64,000 nt of DNA, taken from the NCBI RefSeq assembly GCF_001544495.1, contig NZ_FCNZ02000012.1:62001-126000 (forward strand), read 5' to 3'. Below, in pieces: positions 1-9,351 of this stretch. A program made the position numbers and the translations under genes. How positions within the stretch are numbered: position 1 is the stretch's first letter; every line of letters begins with the position of its first letter. The stretch is from Caballeronia telluris (GTDB lineage: Bacteria > Pseudomonadota > Gammaproteobacteria > Burkholderiales > Burkholderiaceae). The notes beneath the pieces were generated by a model that was not told where the DNA came from, made no database searches, and worked only from the letters and a program-made list of their open reading frames with translations.

Positions 1-2369
1 CGCATGCCCGGCCGCGTGCGCCGCACTTCGCGCGCGAGTTCGGCGCCTGACATGCCGGGCAGGTTCATGTCGCTCAGGAGCGCGTCGAACTTCTCCCGCG
101 TCACGACGGCGAGCGCTTCTTCCGCGCTTGCCACGGCAGTGCAGTCGAGACCGAGGATCGTCAGCAGATCGTGCATCGCTTCGCGCGAGTCGGTTTCATC
201 CTCGACGAGCAGGACCGAATGCACGCCCGCCGACCGCATCGTGGCAGCGCCGGATTTCCTTTCCACTTCAGCGCGTGTTTCGACACCGCGATCGAGCGCC
301 GCGCGGATCTTGCGCGCGAGATCGTCACGCCGATACGGCTTGTTCAAAAGCGTCACGCCGCGATCGAGCTTGCCCTGATGGAAGATCACGTCGCGCGTGT
401 AGCCCGAGGCGAACAGCACCGGGATCGGCGGCGTGCGCGCCGCCGCGCGCCGCGCGAGTTCGGCGCTCTTCACTTCGCCCGGCATCACGACGTCGGTGAA
501 CAGCAAGTCGATCGGCATGCCGCTCTCGACGAGCCTCGCCGCCTCGTCGCCGTTCGCCGCCTTCAGCACGTCATAGCCGAGTTCCGTCAAGAGCTCGACG
601 GCGGTGATCCGCACATCGGCATCGTCCTCGACGACCAGCACCGTTTCGTGCGCCCCGAGCGGCACGCCGCCCGTATCGGCGGCTTCGGGTGTCTCGGCCT
701 CGTCGCAGCGCGGGAAATACAGGCACACGGTCGTGCCGCGGCCCGGCGCGCTCTCGATGGCGGTGTGCCCGCCGCTCTGCTTGACGAAGCCGAACACCAT
801 GCTGAGGCCGAGGCCTGTGCCGCGGCCATCGGGCTTGGTGGTGAAGAACGGTTCGAACGCGTGTTCCAGAACCTCGGGCGCCATGCCCGCTCCGGTATCG
901 GACACCGAAAAGCGCAAATAATCGCCGCGCGGCAGTTCGACGGACTCGCGACAGCACGCGTGGCCCGCCTCCTTCTGCGCACCGATGACGACATTGGTCG
1001 CCGTCAGCGTCAGCGTGCCTTCGCCGTGCATCGCGTCGCGCGCATTGATGGCGAGATTGAGCAGCGCATTTTCCAACTGGTTGCGATCGACGAGCACGTT
1101 CCACGACGCGCCGTCGCTACGCGTCTGCACGGCGACGGTCTCGCCCAGCACGCGATGCAGCATCTCCTTCATGCCAGCGAGCAGCCGTACCGGATTGACC
1201 ACGGCCGGTGAAAGCGGCTGGCGCCGCGCGAACGCGAGCAGTTGCGAGGCGAGCCGCGCGCCGCGCTGCACGGCGTCGGTCGCGGCGGAAATCCGGCGCT
1301 GCGTGGCGGCGTCGTTGCCGACGCTCGTCGCGAGCATCTGCAGATTGCCGCTGATGACCTGCAACACGTTGTTGAAATCGTGCGCGACGCCGCCCGTCAG
1401 ACTGCCGATCGCTTCCATCTTCTGCGCCTGGCGCAACTGCGCCTCGGCCGCGGCGCGCGCGGCGACCGCATCGGCGACGCGTTGCTCAAGCGTGCCCGTC
1501 AAGTGGCGCAGCGCTTCCTCGGCGATCTTGCGCTCGTGGATATCGATCAGCACGCCCGGATAGCGGCTGGGCGCACCCGTTTCGTCGAATTCGCAGCGTC
1601 CGTTCGCCTGCACCCAGCCGTAGCTGCCGTCGGGCCGACGGATGCGGTACTCGGCGTTGAGCGGCTGGCGCGTGGCGAGCGTCTCGTGCGCCGTGCGTTC
1701 GATCCGCTCGCGGTCGTCGGGATGAATCGCCTCGTTCGCGATGGCGCGCGGCAATCCGCGCGCGGCCTCGTCCACGTCGACGCCGAAGGTGCGCGCAAAA
1801 CGCTCGTCGCCCGTGACCGTGTCGGCGGCGATGTCCCAGACCCAGGTGCCGAGCACCGCGCCCGTGTTCAGTGCCATCTGCAGGCGTTCGTCGGTCGCGC
1901 GGAAAGCGGCTTCGGCGGCCTCGCGGTGCCGCTCGGCGAGAATCCGCCCGGTCGTTTCCACGACGACCGAGAGGACGCCGGCCGGCGCGCCGTCGTCGCC
2001 GGGAACGGGGCTGTAGTACAGATCCATCCACACCTCTTCCGGGCGGCCGTTGCGCAGCAGCACGAGCGCCTTGTCGCGATACGTGAGCGTGCCGCCCGCG
2101 AGGCAGGTGTCCACGACGTTGCGGTTGAAACTCGCGATCTCCGGCCAGCCGAGTTCGACCGGCGAGCCGAGCAGATAGGGATGCCGGCCGCCCGCGAAGC
2201 CCGCGTAGGCGTCGTTGTAGATCATGTAACCCGGGCGCCCCCACAACATGACGAGCGGCACCGGCGAGGCCAGGAGCAGTTGCACGGCGGTCGCGAGCGC
2301 GCGCGACCAGGATTCGATCGGACCGAGTTCGGTCTGCGACCACTCGAACGTCCTGATGCGTCCGGCCAT
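1..2369 (-). CDS. Hybrid sensor histidine kinase with two receiver domains (3' end cut by window edge)
   Basis: A continuous minus-strand frame starts at ATG 2367-2369, behind GGAAGGG, and runs off the left edge after about 789 codons. It opens with a PAS-like sensor region (about residues 1-130), then a PAS_3-like segment (about 140-265). The dimerisation/phosphoacceptor helix carries an HDFNN-type H-box with H330. The HATPase has an N-box near residue 435 and DTGAG near 490. Receiver 1 contains VVEDD and the phospho-acceptor in FTDVVMPG (about D626). Receiver 2 contains VEDE and SDMNLPG (about D764) and is incomplete. No membrane segment is visible, so it is probably a cytosolic kinase. Its partner and signal are unknown. 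Confidence 0.85.
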   Translation of the reverse strand, partial: MAGRIRTFEWSQTELGPIESWSRALATAVQLLLASPVPLVMLWGRPGYMIYNDAYAGFAGGRHPYLLGSPVELGWPEIASFNRNVVDTCLAGGTLTYRDKALVLLRNGRPEEVWMDLYYSPVPGDDGAPAGVLSVVVETTGRILAERHREAAEAAFRATDERLQMALNTGAVLGTWVWDIAADTVTGDERFARTFGVDVDEAARGLPRAIANEAIHPDDRERIERTAHETLATRQPLNAEYRIRRPDGSYGWVQANGRCEFDETGAPSRYPGVLIDIHERKIAEEALRHLTGTLEQRVADAVAARAAAEAQLRQAQKMEAIGSLTGGVAHDFNNVLQVISGNLQMLATSVGNDAATQRRISAATDAVQRGARLASQLLAFARRQPLSPAVVNPVRLLAGMKEMLHRVLGETVAVQTRSDGASWNVLVDRNQLENALLNLAINARDAMHGEGTLTLTATNVVIGAQKEAGHACCRESVELPRGDYLRFSVSDTGAGMAPEVLEHAFEPFFTTKPDGRGTGLGLSMVFGFVKQSGGHTAIESAPGRGTTVCLYFPRCDEAETPEAADTGGVPLGAHETVLVVEDDADVRITAVELLTELGYDVLKAANGDEAARLVESGMPIDLLFTDVVMPGEVKSAELARRAAARTPPIPVLFASGYTRDVIFHQGKLDRGVTLLNKPYRRDDLARKIRAALDRGVETRAEVERKSGAATMRSAGVHSVLLVEDETDSREAMHDLLTILGLDCTAVASAEEALAVVTREKFDALLSDMNLPGMSGAELAREVRRTRPGM

Positions 2370-2550
2370 CTCGCCCTTCCACCCTGGGCAGCCGTGATCC
2401 TTAATCAAAAAGGGCATTTGACGTTCTCTCCGCCCATTCGAACGATGGGGCTTCTATTGGTATTGTCGGTTTGTCGTTGTGGCCGGCGCTCGCGCCCCTG
2501 CCGATTTTATGCCATCCGACTTTGGCGCGACTTAGCGCCGTGCCCGCCGC

Positions 2551-4437
2551 TCAGCGCGCCGCCGCCTTCACGATGATCTGCGACTGCGTGTCGCGCTCGA
2601 TCCTTTTCAAGATCGCGAGCGCGGCCTCGAAATCAGCGGGCGAGCATACCTGCTTGCCGAAATCCGCCCGCAGGCGGCGCGTCACCTGGATCACGTTGGT
2701 GGACGGATCGAACAGGTACCGAGAGCGGTAATCGAAGAAACGGCCCGCGACATCCGCGCCGTCCGGCACCTCGACCACCCGCACGTCCTTCGGCAGCGCG
2801 ATCTGCGACACCTCGTCGAAGTCGCCACCGACGCACACGTAGGGCTGCGCGCGCGTGCGCTCGGAAAGCCAGTTGCGGACCTGCGTCGCGATGCCGCCCG
2901 AGAGGCTCGACAGCGCCGGGAGCGCCGTCGTGCCAGTCGGCCAGACGACTTCGTCGAGCGAGCCGTCGATGGTCGTGACGAACGGGCCGCCGGTCGCATC
3001 GACGTCGCTCGTCGTAAGCGTCGCGCTGCCGCGCAGGCCGGTCGCGCGCAGCCGGTCGGCCGCGATCAGCTCGCGGCGCTGGGCGCTTGCCGCGCGCAGG
3101 TTCGAGCGCTCCATCTCCGCGCTCCAGCCCGCGTCCTGCACCCAGTACGACAGCGCCGCCGTGCCGCTCGCCGTCACGTCGACTTGCAGGCGCGCATCGC
3201 GCGAAAGCGGCTGCACGGCAGGCGTGCGGGCGAGCGTGCCGGAATCGACGAGCAGCGTCGGGCGATCCATGTCGGTGAGCGGCAGATAACCGAATTCGAC
3301 GCTCGACGCGGTCGCATCGGCGTAGAGGTTGAGGTCCGGCAGCCACGTGATGACGTGATTGATCGCGCCGGAACCGTAGCCCGGCACCGACGGCAAGGTG
3401 TAGACGGAACCGAGCGCGATGAGCGCCGGCTCGCTCCGGATGCCGACGGCCGAAAGCAACGCGCCGTAGAGCGCGACGTGGTCCTTGCAGTCGCCGTAGC
3501 GGTTCGCGAGGATGTCGGCGGCGCGGTGCGGCACCGCCGGACTCTGGCCGATGAAGAGCGCCACGTAGCGGACGTTGCGGCGTACCCAGTCGTAGAGCGT
3601 CTTCGCACGGGCGCGGTCGTCGGTATCGTTCAGCGTGAGGGAGCGCGCGAGATCGCGGATCGCGGGCGCGTTCGCCGTCGGATCGGCGGCGGGTTCGCGG
3701 TAGCTCGCGGCGAACGCGGCGTAGTCGGGAAAGGTCGAGACGATCAGGCGGTCGCCGTACTGCGCATAACCCACCGAGCCGCTTTCGACGCGCTCGAAGC
3801 GCTCGCGGCTGTAGTCGAACTGATAACGCGTGCGGCCGTTCTCGGTGACCGGCGGCCGGGCGACGTAACCGCGCGCGTCGGCGTAGAGGGTCTTGCCGGC
3901 AGGCAGGTCGAAGATCAGCGTCTGGCTTTGCACCGGGCGGCGTCCCGGCTCGACGAAGTAATTGAACTGTCCCGCGACGACGGCCGCGGACTGGCTCTTG
4001 TGAAAGCGCAGATAGACGCTCGACCCGGTGCCGACGCCCGGATAGATCACGGCGCGCAGCTTCGCGTCCTGGAAGGTCGGCGCACCCGCCGAGCGCGGCT
4101 CCTGGATGTCGCGGATCTGGTCGGGCATCACGGCGTGGCGCACGCCGTTCATGTCGATCGCATAGGCATCGACGATATCGACCTTCGACACGCTCTTGTC
4201 GAACCAGACGTAGCGCTGCGCGATTTCGTCGATGCCGGCGGGCGTGTTTGCGCGCAGGATGGTTTCGTCGTCTTCGGTCAGCGAGCCGTCCTCCGCCACG
4301 ACGAAGACGTGCACGTCGCTCACGACCGTGGACGGCTCTTGGGGCGCGGACACCGCCGCTGCCGGCAACGCTCCGCCCGCCGCCAGCATGCATGCGAACG
4401 CGATACGCCGCGCGAAATGGTGTGAAGGGTGATGCAT
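2551..4437 (-). CDS. DUF3857 / transglutaminase-like exported protein
   Basis: This 628-residue protein has an N-terminal signal peptide (basic start, then AFACMLAAGGALPAAAVSA). A DUF3857-type beta domain is followed by a transglutaminase-like core with the Cys-His-Asp arrangement (NRYGDCKDHVALY, then INHVITW, then LYADAT). Such proteins are usually periplasmic and their substrates are unknown. A GTG at 4467 would add 10 residues, but ATG 4437 has AAGGA at a suitable distance and leaves a proper signal peptide. It lies 123 nt downstream of another transglutaminase-fold gene on the same strand, so the two may be co-transcribed. Confidence 0.8.
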   Translation of the reverse strand: MHHPSHHFARRIAFACMLAAGGALPAAAVSAPQEPSTVVSDVHVFVVAEDGSLTEDDETILRANTPAGIDEIAQRYVWFDKSVSKVDIVDAYAIDMNGVRHAVMPDQIRDIQEPRSAGAPTFQDAKLRAVIYPGVGTGSSVYLRFHKSQSAAVVAGQFNYFVEPGRRPVQSQTLIFDLPAGKTLYADARGYVARPPVTENGRTRYQFDYSRERFERVESGSVGYAQYGDRLIVSTFPDYAAFAASYREPAADPTANAPAIRDLARSLTLNDTDDRARAKTLYDWVRRNVRYVALFIGQSPAVPHRAADILANRYGDCKDHVALYGALLSAVGIRSEPALIALGSVYTLPSVPGYGSGAINHVITWLPDLNLYADATASSVEFGYLPLTDMDRPTLLVDSGTLARTPAVQPLSRDARLQVDVTASGTAALSYWVQDAGWSAEMERSNLRAASAQRRELIAADRLRATGLRGSATLTTSDVDATGGPFVTTIDGSLDEVVWPTGTTALPALSSLSGGIATQVRNWLSERTRAQPYVCVGGDFDEVSQIALPKDVRVVEVPDGADVAGRFFDYRSRYLFDPSTNVIQVTRRLRADFGKQVCSPADFEAALAILKRIERDTQSQIIVKAAAR

Positions 4438-4560
4438 GGCTCGCCGGTCCTTGCGTCGGACGCTCACGGGGACGAGCCATCGTACCGTAGTTCATGCGGG
4501 GGCGCGGGGGCGCCTGCCGCAGCGCACGCGCCACCAGCATCGACCGGTGTTTCGTCCGGT

Positions 4561-5502
4561 TTATTTCGACACTTTTGCCGCAACCGCGTCCTTCTTTTCT
4601 TTGTCGCTTGAATCGTCTTCGGCGGGAATCTCCGTCACGCTCACTTCGACTTCGAGTCCGCGAAACGCGCCGGGCGTACCGTTCCACGTGCCCCAGAGCG
4701 GCAACGCCTGATAGTGGTTCCACGCGACCGCCACGCGTATCAGATGACGATTGCCGATGATGCTGTTGGTCGGGTCGAAGTCCACCCAGCCCGCACCGGG
4801 CAAATAGATCTGAAGCCAGGCGTGGGTCGCGCCGCCACCCTGCGTCGCCGAATGGTCCGGCACGAAGATATAGCCGCTCACGAAACGCGCCGCGAGCCCC
4901 AGCGACCGCACCGCATCCATCATCAGCACCGCGAAGTCGCGGCAACTGCCGCTCTTGTGACGCAGCGTGTCGGCCGGACGGTTCACGCCCTTCTCGGTGC
5001 GGCGCACATACTTGAAGTCGTTGGCGATGCCGAGTGTCATCGCGCGCAGCATCGAGAGTGTGCCGGTCGCCGTTCCCGATGAAAGGAACTGGCGCGCCCA
5101 CGTGCTCACGTCTTCGTCCGGATGCTGGCGATTGCGTGCGTTGACGAGATCGGATGCCTCTTCGTTCGTGTAGGCGAAGGGGTACGTCGCGGCATAGCGT
5201 TCGAGCGCGTAGTCGGGCTGCGGCGCCTCGTAGTGTTCCAGCGTGACATGGCTTTCGAAGATCAGCTCGGGCGCCTCGCCGGCGAACGTCGCCACGGCGA
5301 CGGAATTGTCGAACACGTCGTGCAGCCAGTGAAGATGCGCGGGCGTCGGCGTGATGTGCAGGTGCGTCGTGACGAGTCGCAGATCGTGGCTCGATCTCGG
5401 CCGGAACATCATGCGATGCTCGCCGAACTCGACCGGCTCCGAATAACGATACGCGCTCAGGTGCCGCACGACGAAGCGTTGCGGATCGGTCACCTTGATC
5501 AT
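4561..5502 (-). CDS. Transglutaminase family protein
   Basis: The 313 residues begin with the bacterial transglutaminase-like N-terminal domain (VVRHLSAYRYSEPVEFGEHRM, trimmed here to the diagnostic start). A transglutaminase core follows, with KSGSCRDFAVLMMDAVRSLG around the catalytic Cys, ATHAWLQIYLPGAGW around the His, and DFDPTN for the Asp. There is no signal peptide and the tail is rich in Asp, Glu and Lys. Members of this family often sit with circularly permuted ATP-grasp and alpha-E genes, but none is visible here. The following gene on this strand is a second, exported transglutaminase-fold protein. Confidence 0.82.
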   Translation of the reverse strand: MIKVTDPQRFVVRHLSAYRYSEPVEFGEHRMMFRPRSSHDLRLVTTHLHITPTPAHLHWLHDVFDNSVAVATFAGEAPELIFESHVTLEHYEAPQPDYALERYAATYPFAYTNEEASDLVNARNRQHPDEDVSTWARQFLSSGTATGTLSMLRAMTLGIANDFKYVRRTEKGVNRPADTLRHKSGSCRDFAVLMMDAVRSLGLAARFVSGYIFVPDHSATQGGGATHAWLQIYLPGAGWVDFDPTNSIIGNRHLIRVAVAWNHYQALPLWGTWNGTPGAFRGLEVEVSVTEIPAEDDSSDKEKKDAVAAKVSK

Positions 5503-5909
5503 TTCGCGACCACGGCGAAAAAGGCAGAGGGAACAAGCGGCTCGCTAGCCGAGACTTCCGGCATGGCGCGTGAGGGTCGTAAGGTCAAGATTCATCTCCC
5601 GTGGGCTCTCGGTGTCGGGACCACTGTAGACCTTTCGCGGGGCGGGCGCATGATTGCCACGCGCGGATGTCACCGTCGAGCGGTCGAGGGGATGCACGAT
5701 TTCCTGGTCGGCGAAACGCGGGGTGAAGCGGAAAGGCACGGTCGTGCCGACCATCAAGGCGCTCGACGACTTAGAAAAGCTCGCATGTCTCGACGAGGCG
5801 AAGATGTCGCGCTGACAGCGCCTGCTGTCGAAAAGGCGCATCATTTCAGCAAGCGCCTGTGATGCGCGACCCCGACCGCTTGCAAGCACGTCGCTTCAGT
5901 CCTGTCACT
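5503..5909. other. Gap between divergent genes; possible gene remnant
   Basis: This gap separates the divergently read transglutaminase gene and aldo/keto reductase gene. A short plus-strand frame, 5654-5815, has GC-rich third positions and ends ...PTIKALDDLEKLACLDEAKMSR before a TGA. It has no ATG at a useful place and I do not recognise it, so it may be a remnant. No clear promoter or terminator was found. Confidence 0.3.
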
Positions 5910-6842
5910 ATGACTTCATCCAAGCACGATCGCCGTGCCTTTCTGCGTTTCACGACCCAGGCCGCCCTCGCGCTGCCGCTCACGCACGTCGCTCGCGCCC
6001 AGACGCCCGACACCCACACCATGCTCAAGCGTCCGATTTCATCGACGGGCGAGGCGCTTCCCGTCGTCGGCTGCGGTACATGGCGCACCTTCGACGTCGG
6101 CAGCGACGCCGGCGCCCGCGCGGGTCTCGCCGACGTGCTGCGCGTGCTCTTCGAAGCGGGCGGCTCCGTGATCGATTCGTCGCCGATGTATGGCTCTTCC
6201 GAGGAAGTCGCCGGCGCGCTGCTCACGCAACTCGATGCCCATCGCAAGGCGTTCGTCGCGACCAAGGTGTGGACGCAGGGACGCGAAGCCGGCATCGCGC
6301 AGATGGAGCAATCGATGCGGCGGCTCCAGCAACCGCGCATCGACCTGATGCAGATCCACAATCTGCTCGACTGGCGCACCCAGCTCGCGACCTTGCGCGA
6401 CTGGAAAGCCAGCGGCCGCATTCGCTACATCGGCATCACGCATTACACGTCGAGTGCGTTCGGCGATGTCGAAGCGGTATTGCGCTCGGAGAAACTCGAC
6501 TTCGTGCAGATCAACTACGCAGCCGACGACCGCGACGCCGAGCGGCGCATCCTGCCGCTCGCGGCCGAACGCGGCGTCGCGGTGATCGTCAACCAGCCGT
6601 TCGGCGGCGGCGGATTGCTCGGGCGGCTCAAGGACCGTCCGTTGCCATCGTTCGCACAGGAAATCGGCTGCGGAAGCTGGGCGCAATTGCTGCTCAAGTT
6701 CGTGCTGGCGAATCCCGCCGTCACCTGCGTGATTCCGGGCACGGGCCGTCGCGAGCACATGATCGACAACGTGCAGGCAGGCTTCGGCGCCTATCCCGGC
6801 ACTGCATTGCGCACGCGCATCGTCGAAGCGGTTGCCGGCTGA
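5910..6842 (+). CDS. Tat-exported aldo/keto reductase
   Basis: The 310-residue protein carries a twin-arginine signal (DRRAFLRFTTQAALALPL, then an ARA cleavage-like site). A compact aldo/keto reductase barrel follows. The active-site Tyr is in SPMYGSSEE and a Lys is in ATKVWTQG. Later strand motifs include IDLMQIHNL, the cofactor-side FVQINYA, and CVIPGTGRREHM. ATG 5910 is preferred over the frame's first ATG at 5859, because it puts the twin arginines nine residues in. Export of an NADPH-type enzyme through Tat implies folding with cofactor in the cytoplasm. The substrate is unknown. Confidence 0.82.
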   Translation: MTSSKHDRRAFLRFTTQAALALPLTHVARAQTPDTHTMLKRPISSTGEALPVVGCGTWRTFDVGSDAGARAGLADVLRVLFEAGGSVIDSSPMYGSSEEVAGALLTQLDAHRKAFVATKVWTQGREAGIAQMEQSMRRLQQPRIDLMQIHNLLDWRTQLATLRDWKASGRIRYIGITHYTSSAFGDVEAVLRSEKLDFVQINYAADDRDAERRILPLAAERGVAVIVNQPFGGGGLLGRLKDRPLPSFAQEIGCGSWAQLLLKFVLANPAVTCVIPGTGRREHMIDNVQAGFGAYPGTALRTRIVEAVAG

Positions 6843-6924
6843 ACGCGTGGACGGCAATAGCGGCGGGAATAAGCGTTGCTGCTCGAATGCGACCCTCGTC
6901 GAGCCAGGAAGGAGGAGATGACAC

Positions 6925-7347
6925 ATGAGCGACGACTACGATCTGGAACGCTTCGTCGATGCGCAGCGGACGGCCTATGACGACGCCCGCAGCGAATTGC
7001 AGGCGGGAAGAAAGCGCACGCACTGGATGTGGTTCATGTTCCCGCAGATCGCGGGCCTCGGGCATAGCGCGATGGCGCAGCATTATGCGATTGCGTCGCT
7101 TGCCGAAGCTGAAGCGTACCTTGCGCATCCGGTCCTCGGCGCGCGCTTGCGCGAACTCACGCGCATCGTGAACGACGTGCGCGAGCGCACCGTCGATCAA
7201 ATCTTCGGCTACCCCGACGACATGAAATTCCATTCGTCGATGACACTGTTCGCGCAATGCTCGACCGATACGGCCGAGTTCGACGAAGCGCTCAATAAAT
7301 ACTTCGGCGACAAGCCCGATACCGGGACGCTCGACCGGCTGAGATAA
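6925..7347 (+). CDS. DUF1810 family protein
   Basis: The 140-residue sequence matches the DUF1810 family in full length: DLERFVDAQ near the start, then the diagnostic HWMWFMFPQIAGLGHS, the Pro-Val-Leu-Gly segment and FGYPDDMKFHSSMTLF. It has a strong ribosome site (AAGGAGGAG, 8 nt from ATG). The family has no settled biochemical role that I can state. It is followed 27 nt later by a DUF2945 gene and then a PRC-barrel gene, a set of small stress-type proteins on one strand. Confidence 0.85.
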   Translation: MSDDYDLERFVDAQRTAYDDARSELQAGRKRTHWMWFMFPQIAGLGHSAMAQHYAIASLAEAEAYLAHPVLGARLRELTRIVNDVRERTVDQIFGYPDDMKFHSSMTLFAQCSTDTAEFDEALNKYFGDKPDTGTLDRLR

Positions 7348-7374
7348 GCCCTCACATTCACGAAGGGAACCCAC

Positions 7375-7590
7375 ATGACAACTGCCTTCAAGGTACGCGA
7401 TCACGTCAGCTGGAACACGCCGCAAGGGGAGACGACGGGCCACATCGTGCGCGTCATCACGGAGCGCACGACCGTCGCCGGCCATACCGTCGACGCGTCC
7501 GCTTCCGAGCCGCACTATGAAGTGGAGAGCGAAAAGAGCGGCAAGCACGCGGTGCATAAAGGAAGCGCTCTCAAGCATCGCGCGGGGTGA
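7375..7590 (+). CDS. DUF2945 / HVA1-type small Tudor-fold protein
   Basis: The 71-residue protein has the DUF2945 pattern: FKVRDHVSWNTPQGETTGHI near the start, then a basic strand and YEVESEKSGKHAVHKGSALK at the end. This family is also labelled hypervirulence-associated Tudor domain. It is cytosolic, with no signal. The AAGGGAAC just before the ATG serves as ribosome site. The short gap from the DUF1810 gene suggests one transcript. Confidence 0.85.
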   Translation: MTTAFKVRDHVSWNTPQGETTGHIVRVITERTTVAGHTVDASASEPHYEVESEKSGKHAVHKGSALKHRAG

Positions 7591-7603
7591 CGATAAGAGA
7601 ACC

Positions 7604-7629
7604 GCCCGGTGACGCTTGACGTTCCGGGC
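7604..7629 (+). terminator. Weak hairpin after DUF2945 gene
   Basis: GCCCGG at 7604-7609 pairs with CCGGGC at 7624-7629 across a 14-nt loop. There is no T-run, so termination is uncertain. Confidence 0.3.
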
Positions 7630-7760
7630 GCTTCGTCGCCTTGCTCGATCTCGGTGCATGACGCCATATCTGCAAAGCGCACGCGAATCCGTCAAACTGC
7701 TAGCGCGCTCTCTCGCGCGTTCCGGATTCACTGCTCTTTCAACCTAAAGGAAATGGACAC

Positions 7761-8198
7761 ATGAAATCGAGAATCGTCGCTTTACTGATCGCGTCTTCCG
7801 CGATGGGCCTGGCGTCCTCCTCCGCATTCGCGCAGGTGGCGGGAGCGCAACCGCTCGGCGTGTCCGTCGAAGTATCGACGGCCATCGTGGAAGGTTGGAG
7901 CGTCAAGAAGTCCATTCTGAACAAGCCGGTCGTGAACGACGAAGGCGCGCGCGTCGGCGTGGTGCACGACATCATCGTGGCGCCCGACCGCTCGGTGTCG
8001 TTCGCGATCATCGCGGCCAACCAGTTCCTCGGCGTCTCGCATCATGACGTGGCGATCCCGATCGAGCAGCTCGACTTCGTCGGCGGCAAGCTGGTGCTCG
8101 CAGGCGCGACGAAGGCCGCGATCAAGGCGTTGCCGGAGTTCCAGTACACGAAGGTTAAAGCCGCACCTGTGCCGCGCGCCCAGTTCGAGCATCACTGA
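7761..8198 (+). CDS. Exported PRC-barrel domain protein
   Basis: A Sec signal peptide (about residues 1-24, ending ASSSAFAQ) precedes a PRC-barrel fold: WSVKKSILNKPVVNDEGARVG, then VHDIIVAPDRSVSFAIIA and LVLAG. The mature protein of about 120 residues is probably periplasmic. PRC-barrel proteins bind partners or adapt to stress; the partner here is not evident. An AAAGGAAAT motif provides the ribosome site. The gene has its own 170-nt leader and is followed by a strong stem-loop. Confidence 0.82.
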   Translation: MKSRIVALLIASSAMGLASSSAFAQVAGAQPLGVSVEVSTAIVEGWSVKKSILNKPVVNDEGARVGVVHDIIVAPDRSVSFAIIAANQFLGVSHHDVAIPIEQLDFVGGKLVLAGATKAAIKALPEFQYTKVKAAPVPRAQFEHH

Positions 8199-8211
8199 CA
8201 CGCCCGGCCCA

Positions 8212-8244
8212 TGAAGCGATAGCTCAACGGGTCATCGCTTCATA
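8212..8244 (+). terminator. Stem-loop after PRC-barrel gene
   Basis: A perfect 10-bp inverted repeat, ATGAAGCGAT (8212-8221) and ATCGCTTCAT (8235-8244), starts 13 nt after the stop codon. Only a weak AATTTG tract follows. Confidence 0.5.
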
Positions 8245-8328
8245 GAGCAATTTGATTAGCTGTGCAACCAGATAAGCGCTTCGTTGCCGCGTGTGCGGAC
8301 CGCAAGCCGGAGACATGGAGCTTCGCCG

Positions 8329-9312
8329 ATGTTCAAAGCACTGCTGCTCGAGAAAGAGGACGACCGCACGAAGGCGTCCGTCCAGTCCATCGACGAAGCG
8401 CGTCTCGCCGATGGCGACGTGCTCGTGCGAGTCGCGTATTCCACGCTCAACTACAAGGACGCGCTCGCGATCACGGGCAAGGTCCCGGTCGTGCGCACGT
8501 TTCCGATGGTGCCGGGTATCGATTTCGCGGGCGTCGTCGAGGAAAGTTCGCATGCGGAGTTCAAACCCGGCGACAGCGTCGTGCTCAACGGCTGGGGCGC
8601 CGGTGAGACGCACTGGGGCGGCCTTGCGCAGAAGGCGCGCGTGTCAGGCGATCACCTGATTCAACTGCCCGAAGGCCTCACCGCGCGCCAGGCGATGGCG
8701 GTCGGCACCGCGGGCTACACCGCGATGCTGTGCGCGCAGGCGCTCGAACGCCACGGCGTCGCGCCGGGCGACGGCGACGTGCTGGTGACCGGCGCGAACG
8801 GCGGCGTCGGCAGCTTCGCCATCGCGATACTCGCGCGACGCGGCTATCGCGTCGTGGCATCGACGGGGCGCAGTTCCGAGGAAGCACGTCTGCGCGAACT
8901 CGGCGCGGCCGAGGTGATCGACCGCTCGACGCTGTCGGCGCCCGGCAAGCCGCTGCAAAAGGAGCGCTGGGCGGCGGCGGTCGATTGCGTCGGCAGCCAC
9001 ACGCTCGCGAACGTCTGCGCGAGCCTGCACTACGGCGGCGCGGTGGCGGCGTGCGGACTCGCTCAGGGCATGGATCTGCCGGCGACGGTTGCGCCGTTCA
9101 TCCTGCGCGGCGTGGCCCTGCTCGGCGTGGACAGCGTGTATGCCCCGCGCGAGTGGCGGCTGCGCGCGTGGGCCAGCATCGCGAGCGAAGTGGCGGTGCA
9201 AACCATCGAGCAGGTCGCAGGCGAAATCGCGCTCGGCGAAGCGGTCGATGTCGCGAACCGCCTGTTGCAGGGCGAAGTGAAAGGCCGCGTGGTCGTCGAC
9301 GTGAATCGATGA
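8329..9312 (+). CDS. acuI: Acrylyl-CoA reductase (AcuI/YhdH-type MDR oxidoreductase)
   Basis: The 327-residue protein belongs to the medium-chain reductase family without zinc ligands. Diagnostic parts are YSTLNYKDALAITGK, FPMVPGIDFAGVV and LNGWGAGETHWGGLAQKARV. The nucleotide site is VTGANGGVGSFAIAIL, followed by ASTGR. This pattern is that of AcuI/YhdH, which reduces acrylyl-CoA to propionyl-CoA with NADPH. ATG 8329 is chosen because GGAG precedes it and the upstream in-frame ATG (8284) adds 15 unconserved residues. The neighbours give no pathway, so broader quinone-reductase activity cannot be excluded. Confidence 0.82.
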   Translation: MFKALLLEKEDDRTKASVQSIDEARLADGDVLVRVAYSTLNYKDALAITGKVPVVRTFPMVPGIDFAGVVEESSHAEFKPGDSVVLNGWGAGETHWGGLAQKARVSGDHLIQLPEGLTARQAMAVGTAGYTAMLCAQALERHGVAPGDGDVLVTGANGGVGSFAIAILARRGYRVVASTGRSSEEARLRELGAAEVIDRSTLSAPGKPLQKERWAAAVDCVGSHTLANVCASLHYGGAVAACGLAQGMDLPATVAPFILRGVALLGVDSVYAPREWRLRAWASIASEVAVQTIEQVAGEIALGEAVDVANRLLQGEVKGRVVVDVNR

Positions 9313-9318
9313 ACCGGC

Positions 9319-9346
9319 ACGCGCCGCCATGAGCATGGCGGCGCGT
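9319..9346. terminator. Bidirectional terminator hairpin between convergent genes
   Basis: ACGCGCCGCCAT (9319-9330) pairs perfectly with ATGGCGGCGCGT (9335-9346) over a GAGC tetraloop. It lies between the ends of acuI and the chemoreceptor gene. Confidence 0.65.
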
Positions 9347-9351
9347 TCGCG

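Noticed and set aside
5545..5889. 114-residue minus-strand frame before the aldo/keto reductase
   Set aside because: Composition is Ser/Arg-rich with atypical codon positions, and there is no ribosome site.
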